Source: Acidiphilium iwatense
GTDB taxonomy: Bacteria > Pseudomonadota > Alphaproteobacteria > Acetobacterales > Acetobacteraceae
Length of the DNA stretch: 64,000 nt
Assembly: GCF_021556475.1 (NCBI RefSeq)
Contig: NZ_JAKGBZ010000007.1
Location: forward strand, 59,837-123,836
Direction of reading: 5' to 3'
This document shows positions 17,654-25,894 of the stretch, in pieces. Made by a program: the position numbers and the translations under genes. The first letter of the stretch is position 1; every line of letters starts with the position of its first letter. The notes beneath the pieces are model-generated. The model was not told where the DNA came from, searched no databases, and was given only the letters and a program-made list of their open reading frames with translations.

Positions 17654-18706
17654 TCAGGCTGGTGCCAATACGGGCGACCGTATCGGCACCAGATGGTCCA
17701 GAAACAGCGAAGCGCAAGCCTGCCAGGAGAATTGCTCGGCGAATCTCCGGCACGCGCGCCGGTCGATCGCCAGTGCACCGAGTGCGGCCTTGTGCAAATC
17801 GTCGTCGAGCACGCCGACCGGCTCGGCTGCAGCGCCGATGACATCGCGCGGTCCGGCAACCGGGAAGGCCGCGACTGGCGTTCCGGCGGCGAGCGCCTCC
17901 AGCAGAACCAGGCCGAACGTATCGGTCCGGCTCGGGAACACGAACGCATCCGCGCTCGCGAAGATCGCGGCGAGTTCGGCGCCGTGCAGCGCGCCGAGGA
18001 AGCGGGTGCGCGGCCCCGAATGGCGCCGTTCCAGCCGAGCGCGCTCCGGGCCGCCGCCGACCACCAGCCTGGTTCCCGGCAGGTCGAGATCGAGAAACGC
18101 GGTCAGATTCTTCTCCACCGCCAGCCGGCCGACCGAGAGGAAAATCGGCCGCTCATAGGGCAGGGGCCCGGCGCGGCCGGGGTGGAACAGCGCCGCATCG
18201 ACGCCGCGCGACCACAGGCGCGTATTGCCAAATCCGCGGGCTTGCAGTTCGGCGGCGAGCGAGCGCGTCGCCACCATGGTGCCGGAACCCTGGCCGTGAA
18301 ACCGCCGCAGCCAAGCATAGGCGAGGCGCCGCGGCAGCGCGATCCGCGCCGCCAGATAATCGGGGAACCTTGTGTGATAGGCGGTGGTGAACTGCCATCC
18401 CGCCCGCCGCGCCAGCCGCGCCGCGGCAATGCCGAGCGGCCCTTCGGTCGCGATATGCAACGCATCCGGCGCGAACTCCGCGACCAGGGCGGCAAGCCGC
18501 CTGCGCGGGCACAAAGCCAGGCGGATTTCCGGGTAGCTCGGGCAGGGCAGGGTGCGGAACCGATCCGGCCCGATCACCATCACTGTCTGGCCCAGCGCCT
18601 CCAGCTGTTCCGCCAGCATCGACAGGGTGCGGACCACGCCGTTGACCTGCTTGTGCCAGGCATCGGTGACGATGAGGATGCGTGCGGGGTCAGGCAGGTG
18701 CCGCAT
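17654..18706 (-). CDS. GT4 glycosyltransferase, mannosyltransferase-like
   Basis: A 350-residue GT-B enzyme. The N terminus RILIVTDAWHKQVNGVVRTLSML is the phrase of GDP-mannose-type alpha-mannosyltransferases (as in MgtA/PimB-like enzymes); IATEGPLGIAAARLARRAG and YHTRFPDYLAAR follow; the donor site is PSRTDTFGLVLLEALAAGTPVAAFPV, with the Glu of the E-x7-E motif replaced in part (TDTFGLVLLEALA). The start overlaps the end of the LpxH-like gene by 17 bp, so the two are coupled. Its last codons lie in a near-perfect hairpin at 17659-17692. A role in mannosylating a lipid or lipid A is inference. Confidence 0.85.
   Translation of the reverse strand: MRHLPDPARILIVTDAWHKQVNGVVRTLSMLAEQLEALGQTVMVIGPDRFRTLPCPSYPEIRLALCPRRRLAALVAEFAPDALHIATEGPLGIAAARLARRAGWQFTTAYHTRFPDYLAARIALPRRLAYAWLRRFHGQGSGTMVATRSLAAELQARGFGNTRLWSRGVDAALFHPGRAGPLPYERPIFLSVGRLAVEKNLTAFLDLDLPGTRLVVGGGPERARLERRHSGPRTRFLGALHGAELAAIFASADAFVFPSRTDTFGLVLLEALAAGTPVAAFPVAGPRDVIGAAAEPVGVLDDDLHKAALGALAIDRRACRRFAEQFSWQACASLFLDHLVPIRSPVLAPA
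17659..17692. terminator. Hairpin between convergent rplT and glycosyltransferase ends
   Basis: Arms of 15 bp (CTGGTGCCAATACGG and CCGTATCGGCACCAG, one mismatch) around a GCGA tetraloop. There is no T-tract on either strand. It starts 15 bp after the rplT stop and lies inside the last dozen codons of the convergent glycosyltransferase, so it may end both transcripts, but that is inferred from place and shape only. Confidence 0.5.
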
Positions 18707-19517
18707 CCAATGCGTCCCGCTCCGCCCCGGCCTTGCGCGGCGCCAGGAACGACAGCCGGTTGCGCGCCGCCCAGTCGATCAGTTCGAGCCGCCCGTCCCA
18801 ATGCTCGACCAGGGCGGTGCAGCTCTCCACCCAGTCGCCATCGTTGACGTACAGAACCTCCCCGACCATGCGCATCTCGGCATGATGGATGTGGCCGCAC
18901 ACCACCCCGTCGAACCCGCGCTGGGCGGCATCGGCGGCGAGCGCGGTCTCGAAACGGTCGATCGCCTTCACCGCTTCCTTGACCCGCCGCTTGAGATAGG
19001 CGGAAAGCGACCAGTAAGGGTAGCCGAACCGCGCGCGGGCGATGTTGAAATACCGGTTGAGCACCAGCGCCGCCGTGTAGGCCCAGTCGCCGAGCAAGGC
19101 CAGAATCTTCGCGTAGCGCACCACGGAGTCGAACTGATCGCCGTGGATCACCAGAAGCCGCTTGCCGGCGGCGGTGACGTGCTCGGCTTCGGCGGCGAAG
19201 CGGATGCCCGCCATCTCCAGCCCGAGCGGCAGATAGCGCCGCACGATTTCATCATGGTTGCCCGGCACGTAGGTGATCGCCGCGCCGTTGCGGGCGTGGC
19301 GCAGGATCAAGGCAAGCACCTCGTCGTGGTGCCGGTCCCAGTACCAACCGCGCCGGAGCCGCCAGCCATCGATGATGTCGCCCACCAGAAAGATGTGCTC
19401 GGCCGCGTTCCGGCGCAGGAAATCCGCGAGAAAATCGGCACGGCAGCCGCGCATGCCGAGATGGGTGTCGGAGATGAACACGCTGCGATAGCGCGTTATG
19501 GCGGCCGGAGCTGTCAT
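18690..19517 (-). CDS. UDP-2,3-diacylglucosamine diphosphatase-like metallophosphoesterase
   Basis: A 275-residue calcineurin-like phosphoesterase with all metal-site motifs: FISDTHLG, LVGDIIDGWRL, YVPGNHDE, VIHGDQFD and GHIHHAEM. This set and order match the LpxH/COG2908 group, which hydrolyses UDP-2,3-diacylglucosamine to lipid X in lipid A synthesis; it is longer than E. coli LpxH (about 240) and many alphaproteobacteria use LpxI instead, so a related activity is possible. The downstream glycosyltransferase overlaps it, which points to a shared lipid pathway. Confidence 0.82.
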   Translation of the reverse strand: MTAPAAITRYRSVFISDTHLGMRGCRADFLADFLRRNAAEHIFLVGDIIDGWRLRRGWYWDRHHDEVLALILRHARNGAAITYVPGNHDEIVRRYLPLGLEMAGIRFAAEAEHVTAAGKRLLVIHGDQFDSVVRYAKILALLGDWAYTAALVLNRYFNIARARFGYPYWSLSAYLKRRVKEAVKAIDRFETALAADAAQRGFDGVVCGHIHHAEMRMVGEVLYVNDGDWVESCTALVEHWDGRLELIDWAARNRLSFLAPRKAGAERDALDAAPA

Positions 19518-19611
19518 GACGCGTCCGATACGCGATCGTTTCGTGCCGCGCCTAATGAAACTCTGATGACAGGATCTGGCGTTTTACAAATTCATGACGC
19601 TCTGTGCCGGG

Positions 19612-20022
19612 TTACCCGGCTCCGACCTGCCTCAGCCAGTCCTGGAGATTGTAGTAGTTGGTGACCCGCGCGATCCGCCCGTCGCTTATGTCGAAGAACG
19701 CGCCGGCCGGCAGAACGTAGCGCTGGCCGCGCGCCTCGGGCAGGCCGGGATCGGTTTTCAGATATTCGCCATGCACCACGAACTCAGCGGCGGCGCGCGT
19801 GCCGTCCGCGCCCGGCATCACCACGATATCGGTCAGCCGCTCGCGATAGGAGATGTTCATGTGATCGAGGAAGGCGGCGAATTTGTCGCGCCCGGTCTCC
19901 CGCGCGCCCTGGTTGATGTCGTGGATCACGTCATCGGTCAGCAGGTCGAGCATCGCCCGCGGCTGCCCCGCATTGAACGCGGCGTAATAGGATTCGATCA
20001 GGTTTTTGGCGTTGGTCGGCAT
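19612..20022 (-). CDS. SnoaL-like / ketosteroid-isomerase-fold protein
   Basis: A 136-residue NTF2-like protein starting MPTNAKNLIESYYAAFNAGQP, with MLDLLTDDVIHDINQGARETG, FFDISDGRIARVTNYYNLQDWL at the C terminus. The fold is shared by SnoaL cyclases, ketosteroid isomerases and many uncharacterised proteins, so no reaction can be named. ATG 20022 is preceded by GGGGAAAACG. It is transcribed away from the oxidoreductase gene at 20171, across a shared 148-bp promoter region. Confidence 0.8.
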   Translation of the reverse strand: MPTNAKNLIESYYAAFNAGQPRAMLDLLTDDVIHDINQGARETGRDKFAAFLDHMNISYRERLTDIVVMPGADGTRAAAEFVVHGEYLKTDPGLPEARGQRYVLPAGAFFDISDGRIARVTNYYNLQDWLRQVGAG

Positions 20023-20170
20023 CGTTTTCCCCGTAGGCTCATAAGCCCTCACAGTTCCGCGATTCGCCGCGCGATTCAAGAGTGCCGCGAAAAATCGCGC
20101 GGCACTTCCAACGGCCTTGCCCGGAATGCCTTGCTGTGCCTACCCTATAGGTCAATGGAGGAGCGAAACC

Positions 20171-21175
20171 ATGAACCAGTCCGAAAACCGCCAGTTCCGC
20201 CTCGCCCGCCGCCCGGCGGGCATGGTCAAGCGCGAGGATTTCGAGTTCCGCACCGATAGGCCGCGTCCGCCGGAATCCGGCGAAATCATGGTCGGGGTCG
20301 AATATCTCTCGCTCGACCCGGCGATGCGTGGCTGGATGAACGAGGGCAAATCCTACATCCCGCCGGTCAGGCTCGGTGAGGTGATGCGCGCCCTTGGTCT
20401 CGGCACCGTCATCGAGAGTAAGGCTCCGGGCTTCGCGCCGGGCGATACGGTAAGCGGCCAGCTCGGTGTCCAGAGCGTCGCGACCGTTGCCGCGAAGGAC
20501 TGCTTCAAGGTCGATCCCAGCCTCGCGCCCAAGCCGCTGTTCCTCTCCGCCCTCGGCATGACCGGCATGACCGCCTATTTCGGTCTGCTCGCCGTCGGCG
20601 AGCCGAAACCCGGCGAAACCGTGGTGGTCTCGGGCGCTGCCGGCGCGGTCGGCGCGCTGGTCGGCCAGATCGCCAGGATCAAGGGTTGCCGGGCGGTCGG
20701 CATCGCCGGCGGGGCGGCAAAATGCCGCTATCTGGTGGACGAACTCGGCTTCGACACCGCGATCGACTACAAATCCGAGGCCGTGCCGGCCAAGCTGCGC
20801 GAGCATTGCCCCAAGGGCATCGACGTGTATTTCGACAATGTCGGCGGCCAGATCCTCGACGACTGCCTGGCTCAGATCAATCTGCGCGCCCGCGTGGTGA
20901 TTTGCGGCGCGATCTCGCAATACAACAACACGACGCCGGTCAAAGGTCCCGCCAACTACCTCTCGCTCCTGGTCAACCGCGCGCGGATGCAGGGCATGAT
21001 CGTTTTCGACTATGCCGATCGCTACGCCGAGGCCGCCCGCGACATCGCCGGCTGGATGCGGGAGGGAAAGCTCAGGAGCCGGGAAGACATCGCCGATGGG
21101 ATCGAGACGTTCCCCGAAACCCTGCTCAAGCTGTTCACCGGCGAGAATTTCGGTAAGCTGATCTTGAAAGTCTGA
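20171..21175 (+). CDS. NADP-dependent oxidoreductase, CurA/leukotriene-reductase-like
   Basis: A 334-residue medium-chain dehydrogenase/reductase without the structural-zinc cysteines. The N terminus has FEFRTDRPRPPESGEIMVGVEYLSLDPAMRGWM, then GMTGMTAYFGLLAVGEPKPGETVVVSGAAGAVGALVGQIARI-like NADP-binding sequence (AAGAVG) and YFDNVGG. This is the curcumin-reductase/prostaglandin-reductase branch, which reduces enone double bonds. ATG 20171 follows GGAGGAG. It is monocistronic; the end is followed by a GC-rich imperfect hairpin around 21183-21220. Confidence 0.88.
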   Translation: MNQSENRQFRLARRPAGMVKREDFEFRTDRPRPPESGEIMVGVEYLSLDPAMRGWMNEGKSYIPPVRLGEVMRALGLGTVIESKAPGFAPGDTVSGQLGVQSVATVAAKDCFKVDPSLAPKPLFLSALGMTGMTAYFGLLAVGEPKPGETVVVSGAAGAVGALVGQIARIKGCRAVGIAGGAAKCRYLVDELGFDTAIDYKSEAVPAKLREHCPKGIDVYFDNVGGQILDDCLAQINLRARVVICGAISQYNNTTPVKGPANYLSLLVNRARMQGMIVFDYADRYAEAARDIAGWMREGKLRSREDIADGIETFPETLLKLFTGENFGKLILKV

Positions 21176-21336
21176 CAGCAGACCGGCGGTGGGCGCGCCA
21201 TTGCGCCGCCGCCACCGGTATGTCACCATGATTAAACTATAATGAACACGCAGCCATGATCGTGCTGCCGGGGAGCCAACGCCTTGAAAGGGGAGTGCGT
21301 CGATCCGCGCATGAATGACCGTTCCGAATTTGCCCG

Positions 21337-22095
21337 ATGAGCGATTACGTTCTTGAAGCGCAAGGCCTGTCCAAGGGATTTCGCGGCTTTATGGCCGTCC
21401 AGGGCGTCGATCTGAATGTCGAAAACGGCAGCATCCATGCCCTGATCGGCCCGAACGGCGCTGGCAAGACCACCTGCTTCAACCTGCTGACCAAATTCCT
21501 CCAGCCGAGCGCCGGCCGTATCGCATTCGAAGGCCAGGATATCACGCAATTGTCACCCGCCGGTGTCGCACGGCGCGGCATGGTGCGCAGCTTCCAGATT
21601 TCGGCGGTATTCGGCCACATGACGGCGCTGGAGAATGTCCGCATCGCGCTCGCGCGGGCGCGTGGCGGCAATTTCGATTTCTGGCGCGGCGAGCGCGTGC
21701 TGATTCGCTTCAACGATCGCGCACTGGCACTCCTGGACGATGTCGGTCTGTCGGACAGTGCGGGTGTGCCGGCCGTAGCTTTGTCCTATGGCCGCAAACG
21801 CGCGCTTGAAATTGCCACCACGCTCGCACTGGAACCGCGCCTGATGCTGCTCGACGAACCCACCGCCGGCATGACCGAAGCCGATGTCGGGCGCATCGTC
21901 GCGCTGATCCGCAAGATCCGCGCCGGGCGCACCATCCTGATGGTGGAGCATAATTTGTCGGTCGTTTCCGGCCTGTCGGACCGGATCACCGTGCTCGCAC
22001 GCGGCCGCGTGCTCGCCGAGGGCGATTATGCCAGCGTGTCCGCCAACGAAGCCGTCGTCACCGCCTATCTCGGCACGGACCATCAGGATGTCTGA
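21337..22095 (+). CDS. livG: Branched-chain amino acid-type ABC ATPase LivG
   Basis: A 252-residue ABC ATPase: Walker A GPNGAGKTT, a Q-loop at VRSFQISAVFGHMTALENV, signature VALSYGRKRALEIA (the LSYGxxR variant normal for LivG), Walker B LMLLDEPTAGM and H-loop MVEHNLSVV. It powers import together with LivF, LivH, LivM and the binding protein encoded in the same run. First gene of the operon; the next gene begins inside its last codons. Confidence 0.93.
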   Translation: MSDYVLEAQGLSKGFRGFMAVQGVDLNVENGSIHALIGPNGAGKTTCFNLLTKFLQPSAGRIAFEGQDITQLSPAGVARRGMVRSFQISAVFGHMTALENVRIALARARGGNFDFWRGERVLIRFNDRALALLDDVGLSDSAGVPAVALSYGRKRALEIATTLALEPRLMLLDEPTAGMTEADVGRIVALIRKIRAGRTILMVEHNLSVVSGLSDRITVLARGRVLAEGDYASVSANEAVVTAYLGTDHQDV

Positions 22096-22795
22096 CGCGT
22101 CGATGCTGAATGTCCGGGGCCTCAACGCCTGGTATGACGAAAGCCACGTGCTGCACGGCATGGATTTCGAGGTGCGCGAGGGCGAATGCGTCACCTTGCT
22201 CGGCCGCAACGGCGCCGGCAAATCGACCACGCTGAAAGCGATCATGGGGCTGGTGCCGAAACGCGCCGGCAGCGTGATGTTTCGCGGCAGGGAACTGATC
22301 GCGGCCCGGCCCGATGTCGCGGGGCGCGCGGGCATCGGGTTCTGCCCGGAAGATCGTGGTATTTTCGCCGGGCTTTCGGTCGAGGAAAACCTGATGCTGC
22401 CCCCGGTGGTGGCACCCGGCGGGATGAGTGTCGCCGACATCCACACGTTGTTTCCCAATCTCGCGGAACGGGCAAAGAGTGCGGGGACCAAACTCTCGGG
22501 CGGCGAACAGCAGATGCTGGCGATCGCACGAATCCTGCGCACCGGCGCCAAACTTTTGCTCCTTGATGAACCCACCGAGGGGCTCGCCCCGGTGATCGTT
22601 CAGCAGATCGGCCGGATGATCGGCGAGATCAAACGTCGCGGCTTCACCGTGCTTCTGGTCGAGCAGAATTTCCACTTCGCATCCCGTATGGCCGACCGGC
22701 ATTATCTGGTCGAACACGGCCAGGTGGTGGACATGATTCCGAATCACGAACTGCCCACCCGTGCCGACTCCTTGCACCGTCGGCTCGGCATATGA
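22088..22795 (+). CDS. livF: Branched-chain amino acid-type ABC ATPase LivF
   Basis: A 235-residue ABC ATPase with Walker A GRNGAGKSTT, signature KLSGGEQQMLAIARIL, Walker B LLLLDEPTEGLAP and H-loop VEQNF. The ATG at 22088 overlaps the livG stop by 8 bp, and LivG/LivF form the nucleotide-binding heterodimer. The motif CPEDRGIFAGLSVEENL is typical of LivF. It ends 23 bp before the binding-protein gene. Confidence 0.93.
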   Translation: MSDASMLNVRGLNAWYDESHVLHGMDFEVREGECVTLLGRNGAGKSTTLKAIMGLVPKRAGSVMFRGRELIAARPDVAGRAGIGFCPEDRGIFAGLSVEENLMLPPVVAPGGMSVADIHTLFPNLAERAKSAGTKLSGGEQQMLAIARILRTGAKLLLLDEPTEGLAPVIVQQIGRMIGEIKRRGFTVLLVEQNFHFASRMADRHYLVEHGQVVDMIPNHELPTRADSLHRRLGI

Positions 22796-22818
22796 TGACC
22801 AGAACCGGAGGACAGACC

Positions 22819-24051
22819 ATGAAACTGACAAGACGAACCCTGCTCGGCACTGCCGCCACGGGTGCCGCCGCCGCTTCCTTTCCGCTCACCCGTGCCCGCG
22901 CCGCCGGAAAATCGCTGAAAATCGCGGTGATCAGCGATTTCTCCGGCCCGTATCGCGACGATGGCGGCCCCACCTCGGTCGCCTGCGTCAAACAGGCGGT
23001 CGCCGATTTCGGCGCCAAGCAGAAAGGCTACGACGTCACCGTTCTGAAGGGCGATCATCAGAACAAGCCGGATGTCGGCGTCGGGCTGGCCCGCCAGTTC
23101 TACGATCAGGGCGTCGATCTGGTGATCGACGTGCCGAACACCGCCGTCGCCCTCGCGATCCAGGGTGTCGCGCACGATAAGAACCGCGCCTTCATCGATT
23201 CGGGAGCCGCCGGATCTTCGCTGACCGGAAAATTCTGCAATGCGCAGTCGATCCACTGGACCTACGATACCTACATGCTCGCCCAGTCGACCGGCGGTGC
23301 GATGGTGAAAGCCGGTGGCAAGACCTGGTTCTTCATCACCGCCAATTACGCCTTCGGCCATTTGCTGCACGATCAGACCGCAGCGGTAGTCAAGCAGCAT
23401 GGCGGCAAGGTGCTCGGCAACGTCAATTACCCATTCCCGCAGACCACCGATTTCTCGTCTTTCCTGATCCAGGCGCAATCGTCCGGCGCCCAGGTGCTCG
23501 GCCTCGCCAATGCCGGCGCGGATACGGTGAACTCTGTCAAACAGGCGCATCAGTTCGGCCTGAACAAGAAAATGAAAATCGCCGGCCTGCTCGTCTTCCT
23601 GAACGACGTTCACGGCATGGGGCTGGAGATCGCGCAGGATCTGATCCTGACCGAAAGTTTCTACTGGAACCTGAACGACCGCACCCGCGCCTTCACCAAG
23701 CGCGTGCTGCCGCGCACGCCGAACAACTACCCCTCGATGGGTCAGGCCGGCTGTTATTCGGGCACGCTGCACTTCCTGAAGACCGTGCATGAAATGAACA
23801 ACATGAAAGCGGCGGCGAACGGCGCGGAACTGGTCGCCGCGATGAAGAAGATGCCGACCGACGACGATGCGTTCGGCAAGGCCTATATCCGCGCGGACGG
23901 TCGCTTCATGTGCGATGCGTTCCTGTTCCGGGTGAAAAAGCCGGGCGAGAGCAAGATCCCCTGGGATTATTACACCCTGCTCGAAACCACGCCGGCCGCC
24001 AAGGCGTTCATGCCGATGGCGATCGAAGGCTGCCCGCTGGTCAAGGCGTAA
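22819..24051 (+). CDS. ABC transporter substrate-binding protein (Leu/Ile/Val-type fold)
   Basis: A 410-residue periplasmic binding protein of the type 1 fold. The N terminus MKLTRRTLLGTAATGAAAAS has a twin-arginine export signal ending near LTRARAAG; IAVISDFSGPYRDDGGPTS starts the first lobe. Ligand side chains cannot be read off with certainty; relatives bind amino acids, amides, urea or aromatic acids. ATG 22819 follows GGAGGAC; an in-frame ATG at 22792 would add nine residues before the signal. The amidase at the end of the operon suggests an amide-containing ligand. Confidence 0.9.
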   Translation: MKLTRRTLLGTAATGAAAASFPLTRARAAGKSLKIAVISDFSGPYRDDGGPTSVACVKQAVADFGAKQKGYDVTVLKGDHQNKPDVGVGLARQFYDQGVDLVIDVPNTAVALAIQGVAHDKNRAFIDSGAAGSSLTGKFCNAQSIHWTYDTYMLAQSTGGAMVKAGGKTWFFITANYAFGHLLHDQTAAVVKQHGGKVLGNVNYPFPQTTDFSSFLIQAQSSGAQVLGLANAGADTVNSVKQAHQFGLNKKMKIAGLLVFLNDVHGMGLEIAQDLILTESFYWNLNDRTRAFTKRVLPRTPNNYPSMGQAGCYSGTLHFLKTVHEMNNMKAAANGAELVAAMKKMPTDDDAFGKAYIRADGRFMCDAFLFRVKKPGESKIPWDYYTLLETTPAAKAFMPMAIEGCPLVKA

Positions 24052-24064
24052 GGCTTCGCCCGCC

Positions 24065-24952
24065 ATGATGATGATCTTTGGCAAGCCGGCGCCATTGCTG
24101 TTCGGGCAATTGCTGCTCGGCATCATCAACGGCTCGTTCTACGCGATGCTGTCGCTTGGGCTGGCGATCATTTTCGGCCTGCTGCGGGTGATCAACTTCG
24201 CCCATGGCGCGCTGTTCATGGTGGGCGCCTTCGTCACCTGGGGTTTGCTGCACTATCTCGGCATCGACTACTGGGTGGCGCTGTTCGCGGCGCCACTCAT
24301 CGTCGGTGCCTTCGGCCTTCTGCTCGAACGCGGGTTGATCCGGTTCACCTACAAGCTCGATATTCTCTACGGACTTCTGCTCACCTTCGGTCTGGCCCTG
24401 GTGCTCGAAGGATTGTTCACCAACGGGTTCGGCAGTTCAGGGGTCAGCTATAACGGGCCGGACATTCTCTCGGGCACGCTTGATCTCGGCTTCATGTTCC
24501 TGCCGGTCTATCGCGGTTTCGTCATCGTCGCGGCGGCGCTGGTCTGTTTCGCCGTCTGGTTCACCATCGAGCGAACCCGGCTCGGCGCGCTGCTGCGCGC
24601 GGCGACGGAAAACCCGTCTCTGGTGCAGGCTTTCGGCGTCAATGTGCCGCGTCTGGTCGCGCTCACTTTCGCGGGTGGCGTGGCGCTCGCCGGTTTCGCC
24701 GGCGTGCTGGCCGCACCACTCTACTCGGTCAATCCCAACATGGGCAGCGATCTGATTAACACGGTGTTTGCCGTGGTCGTGATCGGCGGGATGGGCTCGA
24801 TCGGCGGTGCCATCCTCACCGGCTTCGGCCTCGGTGTCATTCAAGGATTTACCGAGGTTTTCTATCCGCCGGCATCCTCCGTCGTAGTGTTCGCGGTGAT
24901 GGCGATCGTGCTGCTGGCCCGGCCGGCCGGCCTGTTCGGAAAGGCGGCGTGA
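24065..24952 (+). CDS. livH: Branched-chain amino acid-type ABC permease LivH
   Basis: A 295-residue permease with about eight membrane helices. GIINGSFYAMLSLGLAIIFG and VINFAHGALFMVGAF near the N terminus and GGMGSIGGAILTGFGLG near the C terminus are the conserved LivH stretches contacting the ATPases. Its TGA overlaps the ATG of livM (TGATG). Confidence 0.93.
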   Translation: MMMIFGKPAPLLFGQLLLGIINGSFYAMLSLGLAIIFGLLRVINFAHGALFMVGAFVTWGLLHYLGIDYWVALFAAPLIVGAFGLLLERGLIRFTYKLDILYGLLLTFGLALVLEGLFTNGFGSSGVSYNGPDILSGTLDLGFMFLPVYRGFVIVAAALVCFAVWFTIERTRLGALLRAATENPSLVQAFGVNVPRLVALTFAGGVALAGFAGVLAAPLYSVNPNMGSDLINTVFAVVVIGGMGSIGGAILTGFGLGVIQGFTEVFYPPASSVVVFAVMAIVLLARPAGLFGKAA

Positions 24953-25887
24953 TGCTGGGCTTCACCCGCGCGCAATCGGCCGGATTCGTGCTGATGGTCG
25001 CGATTCTGCTCGCTGCACCCTTCGTCGCCTATCCGATCTTCCTGATGCAGGTGATGTGCTACGCGCTGTTCGCGATGGGTGCCAATCTGCTGATGGGCTA
25101 TATCGGCCTGCTGTCGCTCGGGCAGGCGGCGTTTTTCGGCATGGGCGGCTATGTCGGCGGCTACGCGGTGCAGAGCCTGCATCTCACCCCCGAACTCGGC
25201 GTCGTTCTCGGCGGGCTCACCGGGGCGGCCATCGGCGTCGTGTTCGGCTGGCTCGCGATCCGCCGGCAGACCATTTATTTCGCGATGATCACGCTGGCGC
25301 TGGCGCAATTCGTCAATTTCTTCGCCGTGCAGGATACGGGCTTCACCGGCGGCGAGAACGGCATGCAGAACATCCCGCGCGGCAAGCTTTTCGGCATGGT
25401 CGCCCTGGGGCCGGACTTGCATCTCTATGCGTTCACGCTGGTGATTTTCCTGGCCGGCTTCCTGTTCGCGCACCGGGTCATCCATTCGCCGTTCGGCCAG
25501 GTGGTCAAGGCGATCCGCGAGAACGAGAGCCGGGCGATTTCGCTCGGCTACAAGGTCGATCAGTATAAATGGATCATTTTCATCATCGCCGCCTTCCTGG
25601 CCGGCATCGCCGGCGCGTTGAACGCCCTGGTCACCAAGATCGTGACCTTGACCGATGTCGGCAACGTGACCTCGGCGATCGTGGTGCTGATGGTTCTGGT
25701 GGGCGGCATCGGCACGGTGTTCGGGCCGCTGATCGGCGCGGCGATCGTCATCGCCATGCAATACTACCTCGCGAGTTTCAGCGATTGGGTTACGGTGATC
25801 CAAGGCGTGATCTTCATCGCCTGCGTCCTGCTGTTCCGCCGTGGCGTCGTGGGCGAATTCGCGGCCAAGCTCAAACTCTCGCTATGA
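24952..25887 (+). CDS. livM: Branched-chain amino acid-type ABC permease LivM
   Basis: A 311-residue permease (about nine helices) with GYIGLLSLGQAAFFGMGGY and the cytoplasmic loop SPFGQVVKAIRENESRAISLGY, then GGIGTVFGPLIGAAIV, all typical of LivM. ATG 24952 overlaps the livH stop; a GTG one codon earlier is possible. It is followed after 7 bp by the amidase gene, showing a single transcript. Confidence 0.92.
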   Translation: MLGFTRAQSAGFVLMVAILLAAPFVAYPIFLMQVMCYALFAMGANLLMGYIGLLSLGQAAFFGMGGYVGGYAVQSLHLTPELGVVLGGLTGAAIGVVFGWLAIRRQTIYFAMITLALAQFVNFFAVQDTGFTGGENGMQNIPRGKLFGMVALGPDLHLYAFTLVIFLAGFLFAHRVIHSPFGQVVKAIRENESRAISLGYKVDQYKWIIFIIAAFLAGIAGALNALVTKIVTLTDVGNVTSAIVVLMVLVGGIGTVFGPLIGAAIVIAMQYYLASFSDWVTVIQGVIFIACVLLFRRGVVGEFAAKLKLSL

Positions 25888-25894
25888 ACGCCCC

